DNA of 64,000 nt, from NCBI RefSeq assembly GCF_001636545.1, contig NZ_JFHK01000005.1, positions 62,001-126,000 on the forward strand, written 5' to 3'. Positions 1 to 7,993 of the stretch are shown here, one piece after another. This stretch comes from Kosmotoga arenicorallina S304 (lineage in GTDB: Bacteria > Thermotogota > Thermotogae > Petrotogales > Kosmotogaceae). Each line of letters begins with the position of its first letter. Position 1 is the stretch's first letter. The notes below the pieces were generated by a model. The model saw only the letters and a program-made list of their open reading frames with translations, had not been told where the DNA came from and did not search any database. The position numbers were made by a program, and so were the translations under genes.

Positions 1-645
1 CTCCAGGGAGATCTTTTTGACTCTGTCATGAATTACCAATTCAGAGACGCGGTAATAGAATACGTGGCGAGGATAGGCCATTCAGCAAAAAAGTTTGTCA
101 ATATGACGGACTATTACCTGAAAAGGTATCCTCCTCAGGTTCTGGCCTCCTTATGGAACATGCTTGATAGTCATGATACGGAAAGATTCTTAACAACCGT
201 TTACGGCAACGAAAAGCTGTTCAAAATAGCAATTGGGCTTCAAATGACATTCATTGGAAGCCCTGTGATTTATTATGGAGATGAAGTGGGGATGATGGGT
301 GGAAAGGACCCGGATAATAGAAGACCCATGCCATGGAAAAAAGAGTTGTGGAATGAGGACATTTTCAATTATTACAAAAAGCTGATTTCCATAAGAAAAG
401 GGCATCCCGCATTGAAGAACGGTGATTATAGAGTAATCAGCGCTTTTAATTCGTTACTTGTCTATAAAAGAGAACTGGGAGATGACATCTTGCTTATAAT
501 AGCAAATCCCGGTGATAAGGCGGAAAAGCTATCTGGAATAACCGGAAAGTATAAAGAGCTTTTAACAGGAGAGACTCTGGATATCGAAGAACTTTATGTT
601 CCCTCTGAAAGTTTTTTTATCCTCGAACCTGCTAAAGCTGAATAA
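1..645 (+). CDS. GH13 alpha-amylase / neopullulanase-like hydrolase, C-terminal part
   Basis: This is the last 214 codons of a glycoside hydrolase family 13 enzyme; the frame is open back to base 1, so the gene starts before the window. Seen: MLDSHDTERF (the conserved region IV with the transition-state His-Asp), then GSPVIYYGDEVGM and DPDNRRPMPW, which are typical of cyclomaltodextrinases, neopullulanases and maltogenic amylases that hydrolyse short alpha-glucans. The last 80 residues form the usual all-beta C-terminal domain. The catalytic nucleophile and acid/base regions lie outside the window, so the exact specificity (neopullulanase, cyclomaltodextrinase or alpha-amylase) cannot be decided. 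The stop is followed within 25 bases by a strong bidirectional hairpin terminator. Confidence 0.9.
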   Translation, partial: LQGDLFDSVMNYQFRDAVIEYVARIGHSAKKFVNMTDYYLKRYPPQVLASLWNMLDSHDTERFLTTVYGNEKLFKIAIGLQMTFIGSPVIYYGDEVGMMGGKDPDNRRPMPWKKELWNEDIFNYYKKLISIRKGHPALKNGDYRVISAFNSLLVYKRELGDDILLIIANPGDKAEKLSGITGKYKELLTGETLDIEELYVPSESFFILEPAKAE

Positions 646-666
646 CGGAAACATAAATCCCAAAAT

Positions 667-695
667 AAAAAGCACCCGTCAAACGGGTGCTTTTT
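667..695. terminator. bidirectional intrinsic terminator
   Basis: A 13-bp perfect stem (AAAAAGCACCCGT / ACGGGTGCTTTTT) with a CAA loop. It has a T-run on the + side and an A-run that reads as a T-run on the - side, so it serves both the GH13 gene and the convergent cold-shock gene. Confidence 0.9.
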
Positions 696-713
696 CAAAG
701 GCCGATTTATGTA

Positions 714-914
714 TTATTCAATTGGGGTTACGTTTACAGCCTGAGGACCTTTGGGACCATCTTCGATTTCGAATTCTACCTGCTGGCCCTCATTGAGCGT
801 TTTAAAGCCATCAACATTGATCGCGGTGTAGTGGACAAAAACGTCTCCGCCCTCTTCCTTGGTGATGAAACCGTAGCCTTTGCTGTTGTTGAACCATTTT
901 ACAGTACCTTTCAC
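714..914 (-). CDS. csp: cold-shock domain protein (CspA family)
   Basis: A 66-residue single cold-shock domain, an RNA chaperone of the OB-fold class. Seen: the RNP1 motif [10 protein letters not shown], the RNP2-type motif DVFVHYTAI and the N-terminal KGTVKWFN. The open frame extends 17 codons further upstream. I chose the GTG start at 914 because it gives the family's usual N-terminus and lies 8 bases after a strong AAGGAGG. The leader holds a short palindrome just after a TATAAT box. Monocistronic, ending in the shared terminator with the GH13 gene. CspA-type genes are commonly regulated at the mRNA level; here only the leader hairpin is visible evidence for that. Confidence 0.95.
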   Translation of the reverse strand: MKGTVKWFNNSKGYGFITKEEGGDVFVHYTAINVDGFKTLNEGQQVEFEIEDGPKGPQAVNVTPIE

Positions 915-936
915 AATTTTTTCCTCCTTGTTGCTT

Positions 937-957
937 CCTGCTAAGCAGGTTATTATA
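937..957 (-). promoter_or_regulatory. csp promoter -10 box and leader palindrome
   Basis: On the - strand a consensus TATAAT (952-957) is followed at once by CCTGCTTAGCAGG (937-949), a 5-bp inverted repeat at the expected transcription start, and then by the AAGGAGG of csp. No good -35 box is seen. The palindrome could be an operator or a leader hairpin; its core CTGCTTAGCAG recurs in the promoter at 48308. Confidence 0.5.
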
Positions 958-1078
958 CCCTTCACGGGACAACCAAGTATAGCAGAATTAAGAAACTAAG
1001 TCAAGAAGCATCATATGCATCCAACGCCTTAAGTTGAAATGATATAATTAAGTCGCAAAACCGAAGGGGGAGAAATTG

Positions 1079-2152
1079 ATGGCAAAGGTCTATTTTACTG
1101 ACTTAACAACAAAACCCGGCATAAATCTTTTGAAAAAACTCGAAGTATTGCTTGAAAAAGTGGAGATCGAAAAGATAATCAAAAAAGGGGATTTCACGGC
1201 AATTAAAATCCACTTTGGCGAATATGGGAATCTGGCATTCATCAGGCCTAATTTCGTACGGGTTGTTGTGGAAAAACTCAAAACAATTGATGCGAAAGCC
1301 TTTGTTACAGATGCAAATACCCTTTATCGGGGTAGCCGTTCAAATGCCATTGACCATCTGTGGACAGCCACCGCAAATGGATTTACTTCAGAAGTTGTAG
1401 GGGCCCCCATAATCATTGCGGACGGACTCAGAGGTAGTGATGAAGTGGAAGTTGAGGTAAATGGTAACTACGTTAAAAGGGCAAAGGTTTCCTCCGCAAT
1501 CGCGATGGCTGACTCCATAGTCGTGATGACACATTTTAAAGGCCATGAACAAACGGGCTTTGGAGGCACCTTAAAGAACGTGGGTATGGGAGCCGCTTCA
1601 CGTTCTGGGAAACTCGAACAGCATTCTACATCAAAACCCTATGTTAATGTTGAGAACTGCACCGGATGCAGCTTTTGCGCAAAGAACTGCCCGGTTGAAG
1701 CTATTGAAATTGTCAGAAAAATAGCAGTTATAGATTACGATAAGTGCATTGGATGCGGTCAGTGTATAGCTATGTGCAATTTTGGCGCAATGTTTCCCCG
1801 ATGGGACGAATCAAACGACATTCTCAGCAGAAAAATGGCAGAATACGCAAAAGCTGTTTTAAAGGAAAAGCCAGCTTTGTTTATTTCTTTTATCACGCAG
1901 GTATCGCCTGACTGTGACTGCTGGTCAATTAACAGACCACCCATAGTGCCTGATATCGGTATAGCAGTTAGTACAGACCCTGTTGCTCTGGACCAGGCTT
2001 GTATGGACCTCGTGTTGGAGAAAACAGGCGGACATGACCCCTTTCTTGAAATTCACCCTGATGTAAGCTGGAAAGAGCAGCTTGAATACGCTGAGAGCCT
2101 CGGACTCGGAAAGAGAAAATACGACCTCGTAAAAGTAATGACCGGTCTATAA
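1079..2152 (+). CDS. DUF362 domain protein with two 4Fe-4S clusters
   Basis: A 357-residue protein of the DUF362 family (N-terminal ~180 residues and the C-terminal ~110) with an inserted bacterial ferredoxin domain. Two cluster motifs are visible: CTGCSFCAKNCP near residue 193 and CIGCGQCIAMC near residue 222. Family members are widespread in anaerobes and archaea and are treated as iron-sulfur redox proteins of unknown substrate; I give no reaction. ATG 1079 is preferred over the in-frame TTG at 1076 because of spacing from GGGGGAG. A TATAAT box lies at 1043-1048. It is 20 bases upstream of the methyltransferase gene, so the two are probably co-transcribed. Confidence 0.85.
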   Translation: MAKVYFTDLTTKPGINLLKKLEVLLEKVEIEKIIKKGDFTAIKIHFGEYGNLAFIRPNFVRVVVEKLKTIDAKAFVTDANTLYRGSRSNAIDHLWTATANGFTSEVVGAPIIIADGLRGSDEVEVEVNGNYVKRAKVSSAIAMADSIVVMTHFKGHEQTGFGGTLKNVGMGAASRSGKLEQHSTSKPYVNVENCTGCSFCAKNCPVEAIEIVRKIAVIDYDKCIGCGQCIAMCNFGAMFPRWDESNDILSRKMAEYAKAVLKEKPALFISFITQVSPDCDCWSINRPPIVPDIGIAVSTDPVALDQACMDLVLEKTGGHDPFLEIHPDVSWKEQLEYAESLGLGKRKYDLVKVMTGL

Positions 2153-2172
2153 ACTTGATTTAGGAGGAAAGC

Positions 2173-2898
2173 ATGCCAAATCTTTACTTTTATCCCGGAG
2201 CACAAAATCCTGAACTGTATGAACTGCAAAATTCAATGATAGACCCGGATCAAAAAGTGGAACGCTTAATAAGGGAATACACTTCATTAGAAGGAAAAGT
2301 ACTCGTGGATATCGGAGCTGGTTCTGGATTTCACGCTCATAGGTTTGCAAACAGCTGCAAAGAGGTTTATGCCGTTGAACCCCTTCCGGGTATGCTAAAA
2401 CAGCTCTATGAGCGTCAGTGCAAAGATTTCAAATCAAATCTTAGTGTTGTAAAGGGATTCGCCGAAGACATTCCCCTTAAGGACAATATCGCGGATATAG
2501 CCTTTGCAAGACTGGCTTATTTTTTCGGCCCTTCTATGAAATACACAGAAAGTTGCGAGGAAGGCATCAAAGAAGTGAAAAGGATATTGAAATCAGGTGG
2601 CCTTTTTTTCAATGTCCAGAATAATTATTCCGAAGGGATGTTCGCCGAATTTTTAAGAATTTCCTATGGAAGAAGTTTAGACAATATTCAAAAAGATGTT
2701 GAAGATTTCTTTGAACAACAGGGCTTTGAACACAAAATCGTGAAAACCATCTGGCGGGGAAAAAGCCGGGAAGAGATAAAAAGGGCCTTGCTTCTCGAAT
2801 TTCCTTATGAAGCCATAGACTCAATAATGCGAAGCTTTGAAGGCACCGAGTTCAGTTATTGCTTTAGTGTTTTTGTTTTGAAAAAAGAGGAGCAGTAA
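2173..2898 (+). CDS. class I SAM-dependent methyltransferase
   Basis: A 241-residue Rossmann-fold methyltransferase. Motif I is VLVDIGAGSGFHAHRF near residues 44-59, the acidic end of beta-2 is VYAVEP, and the post-motif region has FAEDIPLKDNIADIAFARL, as in the Methyltransf_11 group of small-molecule enzymes (UbiE/BioC-like). The substrate is not deducible. Strong TAGGAGG before the ATG. The stop codon abuts the next start (2899), so it is translationally linked to the DUF2905 protein. Confidence 0.85.
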   Translation: MPNLYFYPGAQNPELYELQNSMIDPDQKVERLIREYTSLEGKVLVDIGAGSGFHAHRFANSCKEVYAVEPLPGMLKQLYERQCKDFKSNLSVVKGFAEDIPLKDNIADIAFARLAYFFGPSMKYTESCEEGIKEVKRILKSGGLFFNVQNNYSEGMFAEFLRISYGRSLDNIQKDVEDFFEQQGFEHKIVKTIWRGKSREEIKRALLLEFPYEAIDSIMRSFEGTEFSYCFSVFVLKKEEQ

Positions 2899-3132
2899 AT
2901 GGCTTCTTTGGAACGTTTTCTCTTCAAAATAGGATTGTTGCTAATTCTTGTTTCGATTATCCTATACGCCTTTAAGAAATTCGGGCTTCAATTAGGAAGG
3001 TTACCAGGTGATTTTAGGTTCTCGAAAGACGGATTCGAATTCTGGTTTCCTTTAACGAGCTCTTTACTTATAAGCGGGGTCATAACGGGTATTTTCTGGC
3101 TTTTCAACCTTCTCGGAAAATTTTTCAAGTGA
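2899..3132 (+). CDS. DUF2905 small membrane protein
   Basis: A 77-residue protein with two transmembrane helices (about residues 5-25 and 50-72) joined by a short loop containing GRLPGDFRF, the signature of the DUF2905 family found widely in bacteria. Function is unknown. It starts on the base after the methyltransferase stop and overlaps the 3' end of the convergent HhH gene by 8 bases. Confidence 0.8.
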   Translation: MASLERFLFKIGLLLILVSIILYAFKKFGLQLGRLPGDFRFSKDGFEFWFPLTSSLLISGVITGIFWLFNLLGKFFK

Positions 3133-3586
3133 ACAAATCCCTTATCTTCTTTTTTTCCAGTTCAGGTATCTTGAATACGTCTTTGTAATCTTCTAAGAAT
3201 TCCAGGATGCTTTCAGGCGTAGTAATGTCATAATCTTTCCATAATACAGAGATTACCTTTGAGGGAAGCCTTGTTTCCAAAGATAGCTTGAGAATGGAGT
3301 CAGGAAACAGGGATTTCACTTCTTCGAGCTTTGATATTTTTCCTTGTTTTAGATATTCCAATGATTTGCCAACAACAGCGGATCCTATCCCTTTTAGTTC
3401 TGATAGATTTCTAATGTCTTCTTCATCGAGCCTTTCCTTGGGGTGATTTCTTATAATTCGCGCAGCAAAACGATAAGTCCTTATCTTGAAAGGATTTTCA
3501 CGCATGATTTCAAGAAGCCTTGCAAGCACTTCAAATTGACGTGCCAGATCAAGTTTTAAAAGAGTATTTTTCTCGTTTCTTTCCAT
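3125..3586 (-). CDS. helix-hairpin-helix protein, PolX N-terminal-like
   Basis: About 153 residues. The N-terminal part (FEVLARLLEIMRENPFKIRTY ... AARII) resembles the 8-kDa domain of family X DNA polymerases (HHH_8). It is followed by a helix-hairpin-helix (LSELKGIGSAVVGKSLEYL, residues ~63-82) of the DNA-backbone-binding type. No nucleotidyltransferase or PHP domain follows, so it is a stand-alone DNA-binding module and not a polymerase. Two adjacent ATGs (3589 and 3586); the second has the better distance from GGGAG. Role unknown; DNA repair is a guess from the fold. Confidence 0.7.
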   Translation of the reverse strand: MERNEKNTLLKLDLARQFEVLARLLEIMRENPFKIRTYRFAARIIRNHPKERLDEEDIRNLSELKGIGSAVVGKSLEYLKQGKISKLEEVKSLFPDSILKLSLETRLPSKVISVLWKDYDITTPESILEFLEDYKDVFKIPELEKKKIRDLFT

Positions 3587-3627
3587 CATTCTCCCTTCTC
3601 TGATATTATACTATCGGGGGTAGTAAA

Positions 3628-4815
3628 ATGCTAATTAGGGCTTTTTTGGGTATCTTCTCTGGCTATTTTATCGGCAGTATTTTACCCGCTTATTTTTTGA
3701 CGCTCTTTTTGACCGGTCAGGATATAAGAGAAAGGGGAACAGGACACGCCGGTACCACGAACGTGTTAAGAGAAGTTGGGCTGATACCCGGAATGCTGAC
3801 CGCAATTATAGATGTTCTTAAAGGTATTGCTGCTCTCTTATTCGCGAGAAGTATTCTTGGATTGCCTGAAACAATAGCCTTTGTCAGTGGATTTGCCGCA
3901 GTGCTGGGACATGTCTTCCCCTTTTATCTTCACTTCCGTGGAGGGCGAGGAGCGGCGACAACAACCGGTTTACTTCTCTATTTTCTCTTCAGGCTCATTC
4001 CTGATTACGAGCTGTTTCCTTTACTTTCTGATCTGGGCTTTCTTCTTGCACTGATTGGCTCTGTAATCCTGATCGCCAGAGAGGAAAATATGCTCGCAAT
4101 TGTGATAATACCTGCATTCAGTTTCATCATGCTCTTTCGCTTTTTTACAGAAATTGAATCTTTCTATATATTGACTTGCAATATATATATTTTCGTTATC
4201 AGTACCCTAAACATCAGGAAGTACAACCTTTTAAAGCTTGAAAATGAAAATTTCAGGTTGTGGAGAGTGCTCATAAGACCCTTTGCCTTCTCTTTCCCGG
4301 CGCTCAGTTTCTTCATACCAGTTGAAAGGCTCATACTGCTGATAGGCGTTACCCTCGCTTTATTTGCTTTTCTTGATATTTCAAGGCTTCTCTTGCCAGG
4401 AGCCCAAAAGGTCCTCAATGGGCTTTTTCCACAGATGTACAAGCGTTCAGAAAAAGAAAGAATTTCAAGCATTACAGGATTTCTGCTCGGGGTTTTCATA
4501 GCTTTCCTGCTTTTTGATCAAAAAACAGCCGTTGCCGTTGTTAGTTTCTCCATTTTTGGTGATATGAGCGCAAAAATCGCCGGTAAATTATTTGGAAGAA
4601 GGAAAATATTCGGCAAAACCCTTGAAGGAAGCCTGGCATTTTTAACGGCAACTTTTGTGCTTTCGTATGTGCTTTCTTTGTATGCATTTGTCCCTTTCTG
4701 GCTATCACTCACGGGCGGTGTTGTTGCCACGATAGTTGAGCTGCTACCCTTACACATTGATGATAACGTCTCTGTCCCATTGCTATCTGGCCTCGTTATG
4801 TACCTTTTTAGCTGA
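3628..4815 (+). CDS. plsY: PlsY-like acyltransferase fused to a CTP-dependent lipid kinase-like domain
   Basis: 395 residues in two membrane domains. Residues 1-~200 are glycerol-3-phosphate acyltransferase PlsY: GTGHAGTTNVLRE near residue 37, DVLKG near 65 and FRGGRGAATTTG near 106 match the three conserved PlsY loops that use acyl-phosphate to make lysophosphatidate. Residues ~205-395 are a second polytopic domain with FGDMSAKIAGKLFG, KTLEGS and a late HIDDN, as in the dolichol kinase / CTP:diacylglycerol kinase and phytol kinase group (COG0170). PlsY is normally about 200 residues and alone. The combined protein could handle two steps of phospholipid head-group chemistry. RBS GGGGG, ATG start. 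Domain 1 is clear; domain 2 assignment is moderate. Confidence 0.8.
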   Translation: MLIRAFLGIFSGYFIGSILPAYFLTLFLTGQDIRERGTGHAGTTNVLREVGLIPGMLTAIIDVLKGIAALLFARSILGLPETIAFVSGFAAVLGHVFPFYLHFRGGRGAATTTGLLLYFLFRLIPDYELFPLLSDLGFLLALIGSVILIAREENMLAIVIIPAFSFIMLFRFFTEIESFYILTCNIYIFVISTLNIRKYNLLKLENENFRLWRVLIRPFAFSFPALSFFIPVERLILLIGVTLALFAFLDISRLLLPGAQKVLNGLFPQMYKRSEKERISSITGFLLGVFIAFLLFDQKTAVAVVSFSIFGDMSAKIAGKLFGRRKIFGKTLEGSLAFLTATFVLSYVLSLYAFVPFWLSLTGGVVATIVELLPLHIDDNVSVPLLSGLVMYLFS

Positions 4816-4850
4816 TATAATATTAATACCATTTTTCTGGGGGGATTGTT

Positions 4851-5957
4851 TTGAAAGCGATGATTCTTGCAGCGGGCAGGGGAACAAGGGTAAAGCCTAT
4901 CACCAACCATATTCCCAAACCATTGATACCGATAATCGACAAACCTGTTGTAGAGTTTCTGGTTGAACTGCTGGTAAAGCATGGCATCAAAGAGGTGATG
5001 CTCAACATATCTCACCTCGGCTGGAAGATTCAAGAATTTCTTGGTGATGGATACAAATATGGGGTTCACATTGGCTATTCCTTTGAGGGGCATTTTGATG
5101 CCTCAGGCAATCTCATAACAGAACCCATAGGCTCCGCTGGGGGTATGAAGCGGATACAACAGAGATATGGATTTTTTGACGAAACCTTTATAGTGCTCTG
5201 CGGTGATGCTATTGTGGATCTCGACATAACAAAGGCCCTTGATTTTCACCGTTCACATAACGCAATGGCTACAATTATTACCAAAGAAGTATCCTCAGAA
5301 ATGGTATCAAATTACGGTATAGTCGTAACAGACGACGAAGGTCGCATCAAGAGTTTTCAAGAAAAGCCTTCAGCTAAAGAAGCGCTTTCAAGAATTGCAA
5401 ATACCGGCATATACATTTTCGAGCCTGAAGTGCTCGAAAATGTACCCGATAACACCTTTTACGATATAGGGAGCCAGCTTTTCCCTGCCCTTGTAAAAGC
5501 AGGGGCTCCGATTTATGCGGTCAATATGGATTTTCAGTGGCTTGATATCGGCAGAACGTCAGATTATTTAAAAATCCTTGAGAAGGCTCTTAAAGGGGAA
5601 ATCAACGAATTTGAAATCCACGGGAAAAGGCTTTCGGAAGGATTATGGATTGGTGCAGGCACTAAAATAAATCCTGAAGCAAAACTCGTTCCCCCCGTAT
5701 GGATTGGGCCCGCCGCTGTTATAGAGGAAGGTGTTGAAATTATTGGCCCGGCTATGATCGGTGCAAATGCTTTTATTTCAAAGGGCACAGCAATAAAGAA
5801 TAGTTATATAATGGACTATGTGAAACTGCTACCGGGGATTACCTTTGAAAAGGTGCTAATAAGCCCGGAGTATTTCGTGAAGCTCAACGGCGAAAGTGGA
5901 AGGATATCCGGTAGTTTTTACGGTGATTTTGTAAAGGATGTGAGGAGTGAACCATGA
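4851..5957 (+). CDS. NDP-sugar nucleotidyltransferase with left-handed beta-helix tail
   Basis: 368 residues. The N-terminal Rossmann-like domain begins MILAAGRGTRVKPIT, the nucleotide-binding signature of sugar-1-phosphate nucleotidyltransferases; KPLIPI and LCGDAIVDLD (metal-binding Asp) follow. From ~250 on there are hexapeptide-like repeats (WIGAGTKI, WIGPAAVI, MIGANAFI) forming a left-handed beta-helix. It transfers NMP from NTP to a sugar phosphate, feeding glycan or capsule synthesis; mannose-1-phosphate guanylyltransferase-like is the closest impression. TTG start at 4851 chosen because GGGGGG lies 6 bases upstream. It overlaps the next gene by 4 bases. Confidence 0.85.
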   Translation: MKAMILAAGRGTRVKPITNHIPKPLIPIIDKPVVEFLVELLVKHGIKEVMLNISHLGWKIQEFLGDGYKYGVHIGYSFEGHFDASGNLITEPIGSAGGMKRIQQRYGFFDETFIVLCGDAIVDLDITKALDFHRSHNAMATIITKEVSSEMVSNYGIVVTDDEGRIKSFQEKPSAKEALSRIANTGIYIFEPEVLENVPDNTFYDIGSQLFPALVKAGAPIYAVNMDFQWLDIGRTSDYLKILEKALKGEINEFEIHGKRLSEGLWIGAGTKINPEAKLVPPVWIGPAAVIEEGVEIIGPAMIGANAFISKGTAIKNSYIMDYVKLLPGITFEKVLISPEYFVKLNGESGRISGSFYGDFVKDVRSEP

Positions 5958-6382
5958 GTGATTTTGCAGTCAGGTTCGCTACAGAGACAGAACTAGCATT
6001 TTGCTCCGGTATCGATGGCGAACTTCCAGAGGAGTTGCTGAAAGAGAAAATGCGAAAGAACGAGTTGATAATATCGACGCAAGACAATCAGCCTGTGGGT
6101 TATCTAAGGCTTGAATACCTGTGGCATAAAGTTCCTTTTATCGGTCTGATATACGTGCTCCGCGAATATAGAGGGCAAGGTTGCGGCAGGGAAATGCTCC
6201 GCTTTCTGGAAAGATATTTGAGAATGAAGGGGTATTCTTTTCTTTTGAGCTCATCACAGGCCAATGAACCCGAACCCCAGCATTGGCACAGAAGTTCCGG
6301 TTTCTATGAATGTGGCATGATCTCTGCCTTAAACAGGGGAAGAGTTGGCGAAATATTTTTCAGAAAAGACTTAGATGATTGA
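5954..6382 (+). CDS. GNAT family N-acetyltransferase
   Basis: 142 residues with the GNAT acetyl-CoA signature: the central beta strand FIGLIYVLREYRGQGCGREM gives V-x(3)-R-x-x-G-x-G/C for pyrophosphate binding, followed by the typical helix and ANEPEPQHWHRSSGF near the end. The substrate is unknown. The start overlaps the end of the nucleotidyltransferase (ATGA), so translation is coupled; it might act on a sugar or amino-sugar in the same pathway, which is inference only. Confidence 0.8.
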   Translation: MSDFAVRFATETELAFCSGIDGELPEELLKEKMRKNELIISTQDNQPVGYLRLEYLWHKVPFIGLIYVLREYRGQGCGREMLRFLERYLRMKGYSFLLSSSQANEPEPQHWHRSSGFYECGMISALNRGRVGEIFFRKDLDD

Positions 6383-6397
6383 AAGGGTGAGGCATAT

Positions 6398-6601
6398 ATG
6401 ACAGGTTTTCTTGCAATTATTGGGGCTCTATTTTTACTCTATCTGGCTATCAGGCATTTCCCGGCTCTTGTAGCAGTTGGTGCCGGCCTTGGGGTTGTGA
6501 TCATCGTTATTTTCGTGATAGTGGGCATCGCCATAGTATTTTTGCCCCTATTGCTGATTTTGGGGCTTGTATTGTTGGTAGCAAGGCTTCTGACACGTTG
6601 A
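6398..6601 (+). CDS. small hydrophobic membrane protein
   Basis: 67 residues, almost entirely hydrophobic: two or three transmembrane stretches (about residues 3-15, 22-44 and 45-64) rich in Val, Ile, Leu and Gly. No recognised family. It lies 15 bases after the GNAT gene with a GTGAGG ribosome site, so it probably ends that operon. Called real because of the ribosome site, the tight fit between neighbours and the coherent membrane composition. Confidence 0.6.
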   Translation: MTGFLAIIGALFLLYLAIRHFPALVAVGAGLGVVIIVIFVIVGIAIVFLPLLLILGLVLLVARLLTR

Positions 6602-6628
6602 TTGCAAGGCAAAGGAGGGAGCATCAAT

Positions 6629-7993
6629 ATGAAAAATTCCGTTATCCTTCTTGTAAGCAGGAACAGGATCTTTGGAGTATATCTCAAAAGGCTCATTGAA
6701 AGTTGGGGAAGCCCGGCTGTTTTCACCGTGTCAGAAGCCGGAGAAATTGCAGAAAAGATAAGGCAGTATACACCTGACCTTGCGGTGATAGACATTCAGA
6801 ACGAAGAAGACAAAGATCTTTTAGAGCTGGAGGTCTTGCTTAAAGAAAACCACAATATCCACTCAGTATTGCTAATCCCGGATGAGCTAATAGATATATT
6901 GATAGAAGATTCCGATGAAATGCCCTTTGGATTCGTTCCCAAACCCTTTGAGGAGAACATTTTAAAAATAAGTATTCTGGCTGCGCTCAGAATTTCAAAA
7001 GCTCAAAGAGAGCTTCAGGCAGATGAAGAGTTTCTCTCGACAGTTCTTGAATGCATGAAGGAGGCGGTTATTGCCATTGACGACGCCGAGAATATTGTCA
7101 TGGCAAATCCCCGGGCTGAAGAATTGCTTTCAAAGAAAATATCTGAATTCATCGGAAAAAATTTCAGAGATGTTTTCGTTTTCAGGGATTTTGAAGAAAA
7201 AGAAGGGGTAGAACTCATTACGCGCGAAATTCCCTTTGAAGGATACCTTGTTGCCAATAAGAATATACCTGTATCCGTTAATTATTCGCAGGTTAGAGGA
7301 AAAAACTTCCACGGCTGGCTCATAACCATGAATGACATATCTGAAAGATTTCAGTCCAGAAAAAAGCTTGAAGAGAGTTACAAGCACCTTGAAAAGACCT
7401 TAATGGGGACAGTAAGGACAATAAGCAAAATAGCAGAAAGCAGAGACAGCTACACGGCAGAGCATCAACAAAATGTAGCTGTAATATCTGCAGAAATCGC
7501 GAAAAGGCTGGGCTTTTCAGAAGACAGAACTAAATGGCTTTACATAGCAGCGCTTTTGCACGATGTCGGGAAGGTTTCAGTGCCTTCCGAGATTCTCTCA
7601 AAGCCTGCAAAATTGAATCAGTTTGAAATGGAGCTTGTGAAGCTGCACGCTGAAAATGGATATCAAATATTGAAAGATATTCCCTTCCCACTGGAAATCG
7701 CCGAAATCGTCAGGCAACATCATGAGCGCCTGGATGGCTCCGGTTACCCGATAGGCCTGAAAGGCGATGAAATACTGCTTGAGGCACGTATATTGGCTGT
7801 TGCAGATGTGTTAGATGCCATAACCAATCACAGGCCTTATAGACCTGCTCTCGGGCTCAATGTAGCCCTTGACGAACTGGAAAAAAATAAAGGTAAGCTC
7901 TATGATGCCCGAGTTGTTGATGCATGCGTAAAAGCTCTGGAAGAAGGCAATCTGGTGATTGGTTCATTAAAAGAAAATGATGAGCCTTACTAA
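6629..7993 (+). CDS. REC-like / PAS / HD-GYP cyclic-di-GMP phosphodiesterase-type protein
   Basis: 454 residues. Residues 1-~120 fold like a response-regulator receiver but are degenerate at the acidic pocket (SRN where DD is usual), keeping the Asp in AVIDIQ and the Lys in PKPF. Residues ~130-240 are a PAS domain. Residues ~260-454 are HD-GYP: LLHDVGK near 308 carries the HD metal ligands and HHERLDGSGYP near 364 the GYP motif, both intact, so c-di-GMP hydrolysis is expected. The upstream in-frame ATG at 6602 is rejected because AAAGGAGG precedes ATG 6629. It ends 4 bases into the convergent cheB, next to an operon encoding a diguanylate cyclase; probably the opposing enzyme of the same signalling locus. 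Confidence 0.88.
   Translation: MKNSVILLVSRNRIFGVYLKRLIESWGSPAVFTVSEAGEIAEKIRQYTPDLAVIDIQNEEDKDLLELEVLLKENHNIHSVLLIPDELIDILIEDSDEMPFGFVPKPFEENILKISILAALRISKAQRELQADEEFLSTVLECMKEAVIAIDDAENIVMANPRAEELLSKKISEFIGKNFRDVFVFRDFEEKEGVELITREIPFEGYLVANKNIPVSVNYSQVRGKNFHGWLITMNDISERFQSRKKLEESYKHLEKTLMGTVRTISKIAESRDSYTAEHQQNVAVISAEIAKRLGFSEDRTKWLYIAALLHDVGKVSVPSEILSKPAKLNQFEMELVKLHAENGYQILKDIPFPLEIAEIVRQHHERLDGSGYPIGLKGDEILLEARILAVADVLDAITNHRPYRPALGLNVALDELEKNKGKLYDARVVDACVKALEEGNLVIGSLKENDEPY

Noticed and set aside
687-944. 85-codon + strand frame antisense to csp
   Set aside because: It is a shadow of the cold-shock gene, has no ribosome site and overlaps its whole length.
4518-5093. 191-codon - strand frame
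   Set aside because: Lies across the ends of the PlsY fusion and nucleotidyltransferase genes, whose motifs show they are real; no family resemblance.
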